Shown in pieces: positions 50,938-64,000 of a DNA stretch of 64,000 bases; within the stretch, counting starts at the first letter, position 1, and every line of letters begins with the position of its first letter. A model generated the notes under the pieces. The model was given only the letters and a program-made list of their open reading frames with translations, searched no databases and had not been told where the DNA came from. This DNA is from Mastigias papua (lineage: Eukaryota > Cnidaria > Scyphozoa > Rhizostomeae > Mastigiidae): contig OZ025276.1 of NCBI GenBank assembly GCA_964019165.1, positions 6,571,840 through 6,635,839 of the forward strand, given 5' to 3'. Both the position numbers and the translations under genes were made by a program.

Positions 50938-51350
50938 CAGTGGTGTACCCAAGGAGAGGAATCGGGTTCTGAACCCCCAACGTTTCTAAAACATGGTCCA
51001 CGGCCTAACTGAGGCTAAGGAGCGCGACCGACAAGGAGGTGTGGCCTGGTAAATCAGAGCTAAGGTTTATGAAGTACATATTCCAATACACTGCTATAAA
51101 TAGATAGTAGATTACTTACTCTCTAGCACAAACTAACAGTAGTAGTCCATAACCGCTGTGAAATCAATGGGGCAGGGGGTAAGTGAAATACCGCACCGTT
51201 CACCATTGCTAATGTAAGTGAACTATTAGAGGAAAATACTATATAGGACGTTTCCTTCCATTTGCGGGAGTTTGAAGGGCGTGGTCAAAAAAATTTATAA
51301 GGCTACGCCCCTTGAAGACCCCTCATTCTGCACTCGTGGGTACGCTTCTG
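50938..51350. mobile_element. hAT-like MITE
   Basis: Ends CAGTGGTGTACCCAAGGAGA and, inward on minus, CAGAAGCGTACCCACGAGTG, with GGAATCGGG and AGAATGAGGGG following. Flanks GGCTTGT and GGCTGT may be an eroded target duplication. The interior has GAAGGGCGTGGTC and GGCTACGCCCCTTGAAG as an inverted pair. Confidence 0.6.
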
Positions 51351-51354
51351 GGCT

Positions 51355-51420
51355 GTATGGTTTTGTGTCTAGAGCAATGCCGGGCACACCTTCGGTCTGT
51401 GTTCAAATCCTGCCACTGCA
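51355..51420 (+). repeat. tRNA-derived SINE fragment
   Basis: GTGTCTAGAGCAATGC (decayed box A) and GTGTTCAAATCCTGCC (box B, close to GGTTCRANNCC) lie 29 bp apart. No acceptor pairing, so it is not a tRNA gene. It directly follows the hAT-like element. Confidence 0.4.
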
Positions 51421-52164
51421 GAGTACACTGTGGCCCGTTGACATTACAGATTTAGGCCACAAAAAGTAACTTTAAAGGAAAGGCAAACTTTCTATGGCCC
51501 CGCTCATATGTATTATAACGAGTTTGCAAAAGAGCTTTTCTAATCCTGTTGGTATACACCTGAGTGGCCAACTTGTATGCTAGTAACGAGGCATTATAAG
51601 CAAATATCTTCCATCTTCATCTGACCTCGTAGATTTTGCCCCCATGAAGAAAATGGTACACGCCCTGTAATGGACAACATCTGTAGCCTATCTCATGGTT
51701 GTTATTCCTCAGTGACGTTCTGCCCTACGCCATCTTCTTTTGCAATAATCATTCCTCTTAGAAGTACATTTGAATTGTTTTCCAAGTGTTTTATGCAAAA
51801 GTAATCCTTATGACTTATTAGTGTATTTCGCATTCCTTCCACTATACTTCTAGTTCTATGGCAATGACATATTTCACTTTGTTAACGCCAATCTGTAATT
51901 GAATTACACCAATACAAATTGCATTGCTATGCTATATTTATTAGACAGACGTGATATAGAGATAGATAGTAGATGGGAGATTTTATGAATTGACTTATTC
52001 CATGTTCTTTTTGCTTCTTAGCATAGAAAGTAGATAGAGAATGATAGTAATTAAGTTATTGTGTGTGCTCTTTTCCGCTGTTTTGTCCGTCCTTGGAACA
52101 CAATGCTATTGAGATGCAGTGACGTAGATAGAGGGGAAGTCAGTGGGAGTGAAAAACCTCTTGC

Positions 52165-53500
52165 AAAATCCTCATGTTCCACCAGCATTTTTGGACTGAT
52201 TGTCATCAGTTGACGTATTTATATTTTGACGTTTTAGCAAGCGGCAGAGGAGCACAGTGACTAGACATGGGTTGATTCTAATAAACCTTCAAGCAAATGC
52301 TATAGAATAACAAAATACCAATTAAGTTATTTCTAAGTTTTATTCTAACTATTGCTCTACAGTACGGGGAGCTTTTCGGCGTTTACCTATTTGCAGAATT
52401 AAGAATTCAGCATCTTTTTCGGAAATTTATGGAATTAAGGGCCAGGTTTTGCAGAAGGATTGGAAAAGTATAGGGACCTCTGGGCTTGCCGTATTTAAAT
52501 CTAAAACAAAGAATATATAATTTTGGAAAATTTGCTTCACTAAGGACATAAATTGCTCTTTCCAATCAAATTTCAGGTCATATACCGTTTTTCGAAAGCA
52601 AACGCATTTATACAAATGTTTAGCCACGATAAGGAGACGAATTTGTAAGCATGCTGCGGAAAATTCTTCTGTCTGGTTTCTACTCATGACTCCACTCAGA
52701 TGCCCCTTCATCAGAGGCGTAAGATTGAGGGTCTGAGCGGAATTTTTCTGATCACACGCTTTTAATGATAGGGAAACACCCTTTTTCAGTATAGAGATGC
52801 AACTGTTTAGATAGAAAACAGTTGATGAATTTATTGGTGGCGTGTGAGAAACTTCAATAACCTTTATTGCAATTTTGGACAGGTCTAGCTTGCCACAGTT
52901 TCAGGATACATGCATCGAGGGGGGTATTTATATGCTTAAACACACCCGTGGCTCCTCTACCGTATGGTAGCTATTTGGTAAAGGTGAGTAAGACCATAGC
53001 AAAATCAGTACTGACTTTGGGTGTGATACAAGGTTGTACTGCAGCTCTTCTCAGGATTAGTCAAAATGAGAAACAATACAAGTTCACCTATTTTAGTGAT
53101 TGAGAGCCACACTCGTCACTGCAAAGCAGTTTTTTCCGTTATAAGATTTTGAGGTAGTGCCCCAGGGTTATACAGTATTTGACAGAGAGACTAAACGTTT
53201 TAAGTTCGCTTTGGCCATGCTCTACTCTCAAGCACACCGTTGTTTTACTGTTTTCACAAGTGCGGGATTTAACGATATTCTGTATCAAGCAAAGTATGCT
53301 AGTAGGAAGCTTACAGGTCTGTTTCACGCCGATGGAACAGCATAAGCTTCGATTGCACTTCAATTTTACTTTCAGTTTGAAATTAGAGCAGTTCTGAGTT
53401 GGAGATAATAACTTACAAAAATCCTTGAAAAATGTTCATAGAAAAACACCTCCCTTGATCCCTGGACAAGTCGAAGTTCCCTGGTTCCTTTTTAAACGGA
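52165..53500. repeat. Dispersed repeat C, copy 2
   Basis: Diverged, collinear copy of 3860-5220 in the same orientation. It lacks the 270-bp MITE; the uninterrupted junction AAGTTCACCTATTTT is at 53080-53094. It may begin at CAGTGACGTAGATAGAGGGG (52117), a hAT-like end, but no opposite end was found. Confidence 0.75.
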
Positions 53501-54428
53501 GCTCAGGCTGCCTGTGTTTGCAAATGCGTCTTAATTTTTGCCTGATTTGAGGCTCATGTTTGCTATAAAGAAAACGTATAAAATATTAAATTGCTTTTAA
53601 GCAATTATATAAGTCTTTTATGTCTTTTAGGTAAATGAGCTTCTAGAATTATTTTCTTAAAGTTCTGGTGTTACTTTTCTTAGTTTGATCGGAGAGGCTT
53701 TTGAAATACAACTTCTGTTGAAATGGAACTCACAGTAAGAAATTAAAATATGAAATATGCATGAAATATATTTGCGATCATCTTTTTCTGTCGACTATCG
53801 AGCCTTGACTGTATCTCAGATTAACAGAGAAAGTGTTGCTAGAACTGATTCGAGGGAATTGCATAAAAAGTGTTTAAATAGTGCAATTATTGACACCTGA
53901 TAAGACACCTGTTCTAACAAATAACAAGAGCTTATTCCATGTTTTAGTTAATAATGCCCCATATTATAGTATATACTCTTTCTTTTTATAAGAACCAGTA
54001 AAATTTGATGTGTAGGCAATTTAAACACTAGACAATATACAAGTGAAAATTGGATGCTTCACCAAGGGGAATTTTTGAAGCTCGTTTCCTTATAATTGTT
54101 CTCATAAAAAAAAGAGTATAAGTATTCATGAAAAGCCAGGCCTATTATGTTTTGTCGGAAATTTTGTGGTTTTGCACCTCCTATCAATTTTCCTATCTAG
54201 GCCACTGATGGGATCGAATGCTAATGAGAGGGAATGCAGGATAAATCTTAAGTAGATCAGTGTCCTAATCCGGGGCGAACCTTCATTGTTGTTAGTAAGT
54301 TCCCCGTGCACCTTCTCCCTGTCAGAAACACCTGATAATCTTTCTCCCGCCAACATTTCCTTTGAACTGATATAGTGAAAATATGGCGCCAAACGTGAAT
54401 ACAAGTTCATAAAATTCTGCCTACGATC

Positions 54429-54540
54429 ATTGGCTGACTGAGAGAGTTTATTGTGTATAGTTGCGGTGTGATTGGCTCATTATATATTGTTGACGTACCT
54501 GTCATGTTATGCATTGTTTAATAGCATTTTGGATTGGCTG
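54429..54540 (+). promoter_or_regulatory. Candidate SLC28 promoter with three ATTGG boxes
   Basis: Inverted CCAAT boxes (ATTGGCT) at 54429, 54471 and 54533, and TGACGTA (CRE/ATF half-site) at 54491. All lie 120-230 bp before the ATG at 54658. Clustered NF-Y type sites near a start are a common promoter layout; function is inferred. Confidence 0.4.
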
Positions 54541-54657
54541 AATTTTATGAATGAGCTACTTAAATATTCACCATGACTTATGGGCGCGTAAACCACGTTT
54601 CATAGTTGTGGCAACGTTTCAGTTACCAAAGGCAGCTGACGAAGCACACCGGCAAAT

Positions 54658-57600
54658 ATGGGGAAGAAAGAAACTAAAATTATTCTAGATCGAAGTGATG
54701 ATCAATGCAATGTTGAACTGGAGCCATTAAATACCACAGAGGTTTGTAACTGACATTTTTTTTGACTTAGTGGTTCACATTTCATGCCAAAACAACCATT
54801 CGCTCTACCGGGATCATTTATCCCTCCTCTCTAGTACTTGTGTGATTTTGGACAGCAGTCATATAAATAGCACGCTACAATGTTGACTAGACACTATCAC
54901 TTATATTATATAGGCTGGTAATCCATTTATGGCGGGCGATGGTTATGTTTTTGGGCAGTTTCGGGTTATTCGCCTTGATGTCCATGCTCGTTCTCCGCCG
55001 GCTTATTATTAAATTTTTGAGTAAACGACTGTGTTCAAGAGGTATAACATTGAAGAAATATGATGATTACATGCGCACTTCTTACGGAATAATCGTCAGC
55101 CTTGTTCAAATTCTTAGTGATGACTACCAGGGCTATCCACCAAGGTCCAACCCTGGGTTGCCACGAAATGGACTTAGGCCGTAATCGTGGGTAGATAGAG
55201 CCTGAATGATCAGTAAGGAGATTGTGACAGTTCTTTGCACTAACTTCAAAAGGGTTATGTTTGTTCCATCCTACCATTACTTCAACTGTCATTGTGTAGT
55301 GAGCAGTAAACAATGCTACACACCAGGCAGTTAGTGGCCATATATACATAGCCTTATTCTTATTATTGTGGAGGTGTATTGGTTGACTATATAAGAACTT
55401 CGCTACTGGATTTGTGAGACGTAAGAAAGTCGATCAGTTCATGCAAGCCAGTTATCGCTTTTACTTCATGTTTATATATTTCCTTTCTTAATCTATTTAT
55501 CCCTGTGCTGTTTCTGTGGCGGCTGTCGGTCAGTGTAGTGTTGTTCACAGTGTTTTACTGTTTTCAGTACAATGTTTCTTGCAGTTTTTGCTATTAGAGT
55601 GTTATGAAAGTTTTTTTCTACTGAACACAAGGAAAAAACTAAGAAATTGTTAGTACCAGGCCAAGAAATCTTTTATGTCATTTATATTTTTGCAATCGAT
55701 TATAAATATCTTGTAATCAGACCTGTGCTTATTTTGTTGGGATTCCGAGTTTTTGTTATGAGTCTGTGTACAGCTTTGTTTGGGGTTCATTTGAGATATT
55801 AACTATCGTTAGGATATCTTTTTGACATGCGACACGTAAATACGAATTTCTCGATGATATGTATACGTTCAGTTGTAGAAGTTACATAATAGAGAGGTGC
55901 TGGAAATTATAATTATAAAGAAGACATCCAAGGGCAGGGTGACTTTAGTGGACTGTAATCAGTAGCTAAGACCAAGGTCAATTGAGCGGAAGACTCCGAC
56001 TTGCTGGTAGAAGGCGAATGCCCATTCATAACATAATGCGTTTCGTTGCATTACAAGTACTTATCGGTAGCTGTAACAACTGAAGTAGCATACAGACACT
56101 GGCTTTGCATTACATGTTTTGTAATGTTCTAACATCGGGCGGGAATGATGAATTAATGCCGACTAATATCATTTTCGTATTGCCAACGGAATGTCAAAGT
56201 CCATGTTTTGCTTTTTACACACCCACCTTACGCCCTCACTTTGAATCACATGACCGCTCTCGGTCTCGAGGTCTCGACCTTCTTGCGTTGTTAATTTTCG
56301 TCGGGTCATTGCAGGAATATAGTCAAAGACGAAGGTTTCCGATATAAAACACTGAGCGTTGTTTGATATCAATATATATAAAGTTCTGACAGTGTTTAGT
56401 GTGCTGTTGGCATTTGCAATAGCTTTGTTTGAAAAAGTGACTTAATTTGTGAAGCCGTTTTGCATAAAGTGCTGCCTGATTCAATATTCGCATGCAACTG
56501 TTGAACCACCTTTCAACATGGTGCAGAAATGTTGTAGATCACAAACCTGCTACAATAACTATTTTGTTTGGGTTTGTATTGCTAGCAAACAAATCAATGA
56601 AGAATCTTAGAAGTGTGTCAATAGTCGTTTATGGTATTAAATGCTTGATGTGGGCTTAAATCCGATCCACATCACCCGCGTCAAATCATGGCAGATAACT
56701 AAACAGACAGATCAACTGAAGCAGTATGGAATCCAATTTTCCTTAAATAATCATCCAGAGCTCACAAGAACTTTCTATACTTATGGTAGAATGGAAAAAG
56801 AAGTATCCGTTTTAGCTCTGATTGTGTTAAGTGCTATGCCCAGGTATTGTCTCTCTTGATGCAAAAGTAGGTTTTGTTAAGAAGATAATGAAAGAGGAAC
56901 TGATCAGATATGTTTATTGTTGTAAGACTTCTCGGAAACTAGGTTCCAGAGGTTTTAGTAAAGTTTTAGCAGGAAGGATGAAGTTTTGCATTTAAAGGTC
57001 AGGCCCATTGCTATAGTGGGGTGTGCTGGTGCCTCACACCCCTAATCAAAGTCTGAAAATTGTTACCCCTGCACACTATTGCAGCAACAGGCTGAATTTA
57101 GTCAAATAGACAAAATTTGCCAGTTCTGTAGGCAAATTGCTTTAACGTTTTGTATCCCAGCCTAAGATAACAAATTAGGTTCTGCAGAGGAGCAAACAGC
57201 TCATGAATACTTGTTACTGTTGTCACTGTTGTAATTTTCATAGTTCTATTGTGATTAGGTTAATATAGTTATATTTAGTAGTTATTTGTAAGCTTTTGTA
57301 AATGGAGGGGCCCTTGAAAATCAGCTATGCTGAAGGGCTACCCTCCTTAAACATGTGAAATAAATAAATAAATAAATAAATAAATAAATATAGATTCACA
57401 TGATTTGCCATGATGCTGACTATTAATACTTGAAATTGAAGAGATATTCTTCGGTCATGGAAACTGTGTCCAGTCTGTTGTCAAATTGTAGGTCCTAGTC
57501 CCCCAAATCAGTCCTAGGAACAGACTTGTGATAGATTGTTACTTCTCTCTTTAGAAAGGTGATGTTAGTCCGTGGAAGAGACATGATAGCTACATTGGAG

Positions 57601-58953
57601 AAGGCAGTGCATCAAGCAGTATGGTATCAGACTCTGGTGACTGTGAATCAAAGATTAAAATATTCTACAGAGAAAACAAGAGGGCAATCAACTACTCATT
57701 GGCAGCTGTTCTCTTGATAGTATTTGTCATCTACTTTGTTATGGCATGCTATCTTGATTTTGACCGTGCTACAGACCTCTTCATAGTGACCATGATCACT
57801 GTATTTTTTATTGCTTACTATCAGTTGAAACGGTTTTGTGGTGACTGGATTCATCAATGTGTCTGTTTCCCAGTTGCAACTATGGTGCAAGAAAAATGGA
57901 GATTTTTACGCTGGTGAGTACTGCTGAATCTATACACAAGAGACTTAAAAGAACTCTTAGGTAACTTTATAGATATGTTAAAAGTCTGCAGATATTGTAG
58001 ATTGTCTAATATTTATTTTCAGAACTTTGACCATTTAGAAAACTTTTTGTAAATGAAACACAAATCTGATGAACTTTAATGAATACTCTGCAATAGATTT
58101 AAATTAAGTGTAGTAATTTATCCTTTCTGAACATGTCTGGTGAATATCAGGTACTGTTTTTATGTGGTGTTTTAGTTCTGTGAGTGATAGAATTCTTAGA
58201 ATTAATAAATTGTGTGGGTCTTACAAGGGTATTATCCACATAATCCTGCCTTGAAGGAAACTGTTAGCCACAGCTAGAGAGAATCAACTGTAATGCTTCT
58301 TGACCAGTTAGTCAATAGCCTGCAATAGTTCCTGAACTGTTTTACTCCTTCACCCCTAAAAACTTTTTGGTTTGACCTCGCCCCTATAACAGATATTCTT
58401 CTCAAAGTCATTGGTGTGTAATAAATAGATCAAATTTGTGTCATTGAGATTGAGGTTCTTCACACCCCTTGAAGTGATGTCTTGTGCCCCTGGTTGGGAA
58501 CCTCTGGTCTACAGGAACTGTTGTGCAATGGACTTAATTTCTTCTCTATACTATTTGAAGTCAACATGCTATGTATTAGTGTAAAAGTATTATCTTGGTT
58601 ATTGAAAATGGGTTACTTGTTTTTTTAGGGTTGTCTATCTATTCATTCTTGCATTAATTGGACTTTTGATTGGACTTGACACCATAAAACAGCCCAGAAG
58701 ATTGGTTTCTGTTTGTGGTGTATTTGTTTACATTTTCATGTGCTACCTAGGGTCCACACATCGCCAGCAGGTATAGAAAACATTTTCTCAGCTTTACAGA
58801 ATAGCTTTGTGATGGCAATTGATAAAAGTATTTATCTCTTGCTATCCTTTGTCAGTAGATAGATATTCTAATGGCCTGATGCCACTTCTTTTGCTTGGGG
58901 TCTGCCAGATTGTTGTGTTTTGAACTGTATTTTATAGTTTCTGTGAGTATTGG

Positions 58954-59040
<87 letters not shown>

Positions 59041-62000
59041 TAGTCAAATTTGCATAAATCCGAATCACCCAAGTTGGATATTTCAGAAATGAGACAAAAT
59101 GCATGGTCCCAGTAGGCTTGGTATAAATGCTATGGTTTTTCTTTGCGTAAGTCAGATTTTGGTTAGTCAGATTTTTGTGGAAGTTTGAGCAGTTCTGAAA
59201 TTTGTCTATAGAATATATGTTGGATTTTGATAATGAATTCAATAGCAGAAGTGAAAAATGCTACATCCAATGAGATCTATACTCTGAAATGGCATAGGAG
59301 CCAATATTAGCTTGTAGGAGGCATTTGAATCTTGTAAAATTGCAACAATTATGGTCAAGAGCCTTCCAAACTGTGAGAAAATGCACTGTCAACTGGTTTC
59401 TCTGCCCCTCTTGACAAGTACTACCTAGCAAAATGATAAATTTTACTTTTGATGACATCATCAGGGGCTGAGCTTTTACATTCGTTCCTTACACCATACA
59501 AGCTCTCCGTGGGCCTAGGCTGTGTCCACAAAACTACAGTAAAGACTTATTGATAGGGCATTATTTATTTATTTATTTGTAAGTTGCCTTTGAGTATAAG
59601 CTGCAGCAAAATGTCCCACGAATTGGATTTAGGCTGTGGCTTAGAATCATGTGGATAATTTGTTTTTGTATATGCAATTTTACTTACCACCTTGTAGAGC
59701 AAGTAATATTTTTTATCATTAGTCACACAATAAAGACAGCACATTTCTATAAATCAACCTCTTTCTTTCCATACTAGATTAGATGGAGACCAGTTTTTTG
59801 GGGTATAGGAATTCAGTTCACTCTTGGATTTCTAGTCCTTCGAACAAAGCCTGGGTTCCTTACATTCAAATGGCTTGGTGACAGAGTTGCAAAGTTCCTT
59901 AGTTTCTCAGATGCTGGTGCAAAATTTGTTTTTGGTGATGACCTCCTTTCTCACCCATTTGCTTTCAAGGTGATTCACAAGTTTTTATTTGTTTTACTTT
60001 CTTATATATACAGTTTCTATTGTTTCAGCTGATACTGGAGAAGGATGATGGTAAGGTAGCATTTTAGCATCCTTGTTATAACTGAGCATGATTGTTTATA
60101 GACAGGGTAGGCAATGTATTTTCTATGTAGAATTATATTTATTACTGAAGAATCTTTTTTCCAGGTCCTACCTGTTGTGGTATTCTTCAGTTCATTCATC
60201 TATATGGTATATTATCTTGGCATAATGCAAGCTGTTATATCAAAAATTGCATGGTTAATGCAGTTCACAATGGGAACATCTGCTGCAGAATCATTGAACA
60301 CTGCTGGAAACATCTTCATTGGCCAGGTGTGGTTATTATTTTATGAAGGCATGCCTTTTGTCAGTTTTGGTAGAAAAATACATGCTTGTGCTTATTTCTG
60401 GGTTTTGGTTTTGTTTCATGCCTAGTTATTAAAGTAATTCACTTATCCGCTTTTAGACAGAGGCACCTCTTCTTATCAGGCCGTTTCTTCCCGATCTTAC
60501 ATTATCAGAGCTACATGCTGTTATGACAAGCGGGTTTGCAACAATTGCTGGTTCTGTGCTTGGTGCATACATATCATTTGGTGTTCCCGCCATTCATCTC
60601 TTGTCAGCTTGTGTTATGAATGCACCTGCTGCCCTTGCACTGTCCAAGTTGATGTATCCTGAAGTTGACTCCCCAAAGACAAAAGTAGTAAGCGATATTA
60701 AAATAGAGAAAGGGTACGTCTTGATAAGTTTGTTGTTATCTAGTACATTACCACAAATCTCTTGATTTTTTAAGGCTGCCCTAGTTACTTTTGGATATGA
60801 AATCATTATATACCACAAATACTCAAATTGCCCCCCCCCCGTTAAATAATACCCCACCCCAGATGATGATGAAGATTTTGATAAAGAACTAATGCGTGAA
60901 TTTAGACTGTTCTTAAATAGCATGGAGAATAGGAGCTTTGACAATTAGCTTTTTATGCTATGTGTGTTAAATATTTTTATTTCTCCCCTCATAGAAGCTC
61001 TTCCCTCAAAAAAGCTGCTACCCAAAGCATGAAAACTATATAAGCCCCCAGGGGGTTGATTTTAGGGCTTTGTGGTATAGCAATTAAAACAAAATTATTA
61101 TTTTGTTTTTTACTTATGGAGGGCTCACAGTAAGGCCTAGAAGTGGCATATGACAGTGGCTGACCATGGAGAAGGTTTTTGTATTTATGTTGTCCAAATA
61201 GGTCACCAACATATCTTTCAAATGACATTAAAATTTAGAGCAACACTAGCAAGAATGTTTGCTTGTCTGAAAAAATGACTGTGAGAGAAGTTTGGCCAAA
61301 TAGAAGGAAATTGATTTGCAATATTATTTAGTTTTTGTGTCTAGTGACAGAAATAATATAATTTCTGTCAGCAAGAGTTTGCAGTCACAGGGAATGCTAC
61401 AATATAGACAGTAGGATTGTGGTAGTCATAGGGTATTTTTGGTAGTTTTTGAGTGGTCATCACCCTCTATTTTGAGCCCTGGTAATGCTAGAATGTAGGT
61501 GTATTTTATGGATGCATCTTCACAAAGATGTGCTTTCCATAACCTATTATTTTTTGCCTCCATGTGAAGCTTATTTGAACTTCTTGATATGAAGTGACTT
61601 TGCTACTAAATGGAAATAATTTGGAAGAAAAAAGTGTCATTTATTGCTTATGTGCAGGTCAAATGTTGTGTTGCCAGCAAATAACTTCCCTTGTTGACTT
61701 CTTACTATTAATGATGAGCCTGACTATTAGTGGTTAGTTTTATCCTTAAAGCAAGTTGATTTCCTCTTCATGCAAGCAGCAGGAGAGCTAGAAATATCTT
61801 CCAGAGGCCTAGAACCTATTTAGTAGCATCATGTATGTTGCTAGATCATGTCTAATTTTCGTTGTGTTAATTTGTTCATAGGAAAGAGAAAAATTTGGTT
61901 GAAGCCCTGGCAGCCGGAGCAAGTATGTCTATTGCCCTTGTTGCAAACATTGCAGTTAACCTGATTGCCTTTGTTGCTGTTTTGGCACTCATTGATGCTA

Positions 62001-63672
62001 TTTTGATGTGGCTAGGTGCAATGGTTGGTTGTTCAAGTTTATCTTTCACTGTAAGTATACCAGGAGGTGTTCTTCATTACAAGTAGACAATATTGTGTAA
62101 TTAGTGCATATATAGATAATAGTAAGATAGATGTTAAAAAATAAAAGTGGGTGTGATGTTAATTGGAGACCTGCTCATGGATCAAGATGAAAGGGAATCA
62201 AGTAATTCTATTGGTGAAAGCAATATTTTCATTGGAAGATAGTATCTTCCTTGGGGACTGTTAGATTGTGACACCTTTAGCTACTCTAATTTTGTCCTCA
62301 ACTTGTTTTTAAGTTCAGAAGACACCATTTGAGATCAATTTTATATTCTCCATTACATGCACTAATTTTTATTACTGAAAATTTCTTTTCTTGGGCAATT
62401 CCACAAAAGGGCCAACTACTACATAATAACAAAAAAATCATCAGATGTTATAGTCCACTAAACTAGAAGGTTTCAAGAGTGCTCAGCAAATGCAATTCCT
62501 GCCATGCAAGTCTTGGCATTCATTGGCATTTATATAAGATAACCACTGTGCATGGTTCAATGCTCATTTTCTAATGTAGTGGTCCAGTTATCTCAAAGAT
62601 TAGGCGGATAGTGCTCACTCCAGATGTAGTAGTAACTCCCATTAATACGTATGGCACAGGGAACAACAATGGGTTGTTACAACTCCAACAACACAATACT
62701 GGAAGGGCCCTTCCCGCCCCAGAAGTAATTGGGATTATGGCATGTTCAGCCTTTAATTTGAGTGTCTTGAGGTGTTCAGCCTGTTCTTGGGATGTTCAGT
62801 CTTTATGATATGACTCATTTTCCAACCCAATTCCAATGTAACCTAGATCGTATATGCCCATTGCATAAAGAACAATAAACGTTTTGCAAGATTTTAAGAA
62901 TTAGAATGAAGTATTTTCTGCTTGGTTTTGAAATAAGCTACATATGATAATAAGGCCCTAAAAGAAAGTTGATCTTACCATGGAGTGTCACTCAAAAGAT
63001 CATGCTAAGTCACCTTAAAATGACTTGTAAGAGTTGGAGAACACCCATGCAAAGAAACAGACAGACAGAAGTGAACTGAAGGCCTTGGAGTATGGGAAAA
63101 TACCCTTGCTGTACCTGAAACAATGAAAATGCATCCCATTTATAGTTTGCATCTGCAGACAACTGAAAGTATCTACAACCTCAGTTGGGAGGGGGGGGCC
63201 TTCAAAGTGACTAGATTTCTCAAATTCTAAGTGATAGCAGTGATACCAACTCCATATCTCACAGCCAGTTCTGTTTGAGAAAGCTGCTGGGATTTAACTT
63301 GATATTTATGGTAGGGTACTTCCTCATTATGAATGAAAAACTTTCTCTGGAGAGATTGCAAAATTAGTAGCTAGTGATTTTGAAGTGAGTGTTATGCATA
63401 GGTCTGATGCTGCATATTGGAAGTTGTTAGTACACTCTTACCCTGAAGTAGACAGGGATTTTTGCTCCTGATTGCCTTAATTTGTTTTGCAGGTTATCAT
63501 GTCATATGTTTGCATGCCACTTGCTTACATCATGGGAGTTGAATGGGATGATGCATTTGAAGTTGGGAAGCTTCTTGGCATAAAGACCTTCTTAAATGAA
63601 TTTGTAGCATACCAAGACTTAGCAAAGTTGATCTCAAATAGAGAGAGTGGCTCAGTTGGCCCTAAGATATCA
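54658..63672 (+). CDS. SLC28A: Concentrative nucleoside transporter, SLC28/CNT family (5' part)
   Basis: Plasma-membrane sodium-coupled nucleoside importer. Eight exons: 54658-54741, 57555-57913, 58629-58770, 59778-59969, 60165-60326, 60457-60713, 61882-62050 and 63493-63672, joining in frame to 515 residues. The C-terminal ~130-170 residues lie beyond the window. The N-terminus is hydrophilic and Ser-rich. Membrane segments include about 75-95 and 102-118. [18 protein letters not shown] ends exon 5 and [20 protein letters not shown] opens exon 6, so the GQTE substrate-binding motif (312-315) spans an intron. [37 protein letters not shown] and [30 protein letters not shown] follow. The selectivity residues Gly312/Gln313 and Ser346/Val347 match the human CNT3 type. 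Paralogue within SLC28 is undecided. Confidence 0.95.
57210..57391 (+). mobile_element. Non-LTR retrotransposon 3' tail
   Basis: A T-rich stretch, then GGGGCCCTTGAAAATCAGCT, ATGCTGAAGGGCTACCC (hairpin GCCCTT/AAGGGC), then (AAAT)n at 57357-57391. A hairpin followed by short tandem tails is typical of CR1/L2-like LINE 3' ends. No coding part is attached. In SLC28 intron 1. Confidence 0.6.
58955..59042. repeat. (TA)n microsatellite
   Basis: About 78 bp of TA followed by CACATATA, in SLC28 intron 3. Confidence 0.97.
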
Positions 63673-63769
63673 GTGAGTACCTCCAGTTACATATTCAGAA
63701 AGTTGATTATGATTGATTTAATATGCAGAGAGTGTTAGGTAGAGTATGATAAGCACTACACTTCTTTTG

Positions 63770-63929
63770 TAGCATAGCATGCATAGCATAGCATAGCTTC
63801 AGCATAGCATCAGCATGGCACAGCATAGCATAGCATAGCATAGCATAGCATAGCATAGCATAGCATAGCATAGCATAGCATAGCATAGCATAGCATAGCA
63901 TAGCATAGCATAGCATAGCATAGCATAGC
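63770..63929. repeat. (AGCAT)n pentanucleotide microsatellite
   Basis: About 30 units of AGCAT, with CAGCATGG and CTTCAGCAT irregularities near the left end. In the SLC28 intron after exon 8. On the minus strand the unit reads TATGC, one base from the TATGT unit at 27900-28020. Confidence 0.97.
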
Positions 63930-64000
63930 TGATATTGGAGTGAGACTGAAAAGATAACAAAAGTTAAAGATGATAGATCTGTTTTATTGATCTAATACTC

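Noticed and set aside
63707..63916. MLCYAMLCY-type frame, and its like at 27830-28039
   Set aside because: Product of pentanucleotide repeats, where a 15-base period keeps the frame open.

Overview
This window is from a eukaryotic, non-vertebrate animal genome. The genes have many short exons separated by long AT-rich introns with GT-AG borders. The gene set (a radial-spoke protein of motile cilia, a 5'TOP ribosomal protein gene, a NUPR1/p8 relative, pyridoxal kinase, homogentisate dioxygenase and a concentrative nucleoside transporter) is metazoan. The repeats (hAT and Harbinger-like MITEs, LINE relics, tRNA-derived SINE fragments, very long TA microsatellites) suit a marine invertebrate such as a sponge, cnidarian or lophotrochozoan. 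I cannot fix the phylum from this sequence alone.

Layout, left to right. 480-2439: last four coding exons of RSPH3 (+). 2440-5610: intergenic, with a diverged copy of a ~1.3 kb dispersed repeat that carries a 270-bp Harbinger-like MITE. 5611-10812: complete RPL13A (+), 5 coding exons, 201 aa, with a pyrimidine tract like a 5'TOP start. 12446-12637: a small intronless NUPR1-like gene on the minus strand, 63 aa. 13720-14018: a hAT MITE with a perfect 8-bp target duplication. 15893-24891: complete pyridoxal kinase PDXK (+), 10 exons, 303 aa. 27106-44354: complete homogentisate 1,2-dioxygenase HGD (+), 14 exons, 442 aa, with a possible alternative last exon at 50726-50762. 44355-54657: no convincing gene; this ~10 kb holds repeats, including a second copy of the 3.9-5.2 kb repeat that serves as an empty-site control for the MITE. 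54658-63672: first 8 coding exons of an SLC28/CNT nucleoside transporter (+), 515 residues, with the C-terminus beyond the window.

The genes do not form an operon or an evident pathway. PDXK (vitamin B6 salvage to PLP) lies directly upstream of HGD (tyrosine/homogentisate catabolism, whose first step uses a PLP enzyme), which is noted only as a neighbourhood. Five of the six genes are on the plus strand; only the NUPR1-like gene is on the minus strand.

I found no new gene system. The best-supported unusual features are the NUPR1-like microgene, the MITE with its paralogous empty site, a MITE nested inside another repeat, three hammerhead-like motifs of Penelope-element type, a perfect 266-bp TA tract next to an inverted-repeat element, and a stop codon in HGD that overlaps a consensus splice donor.
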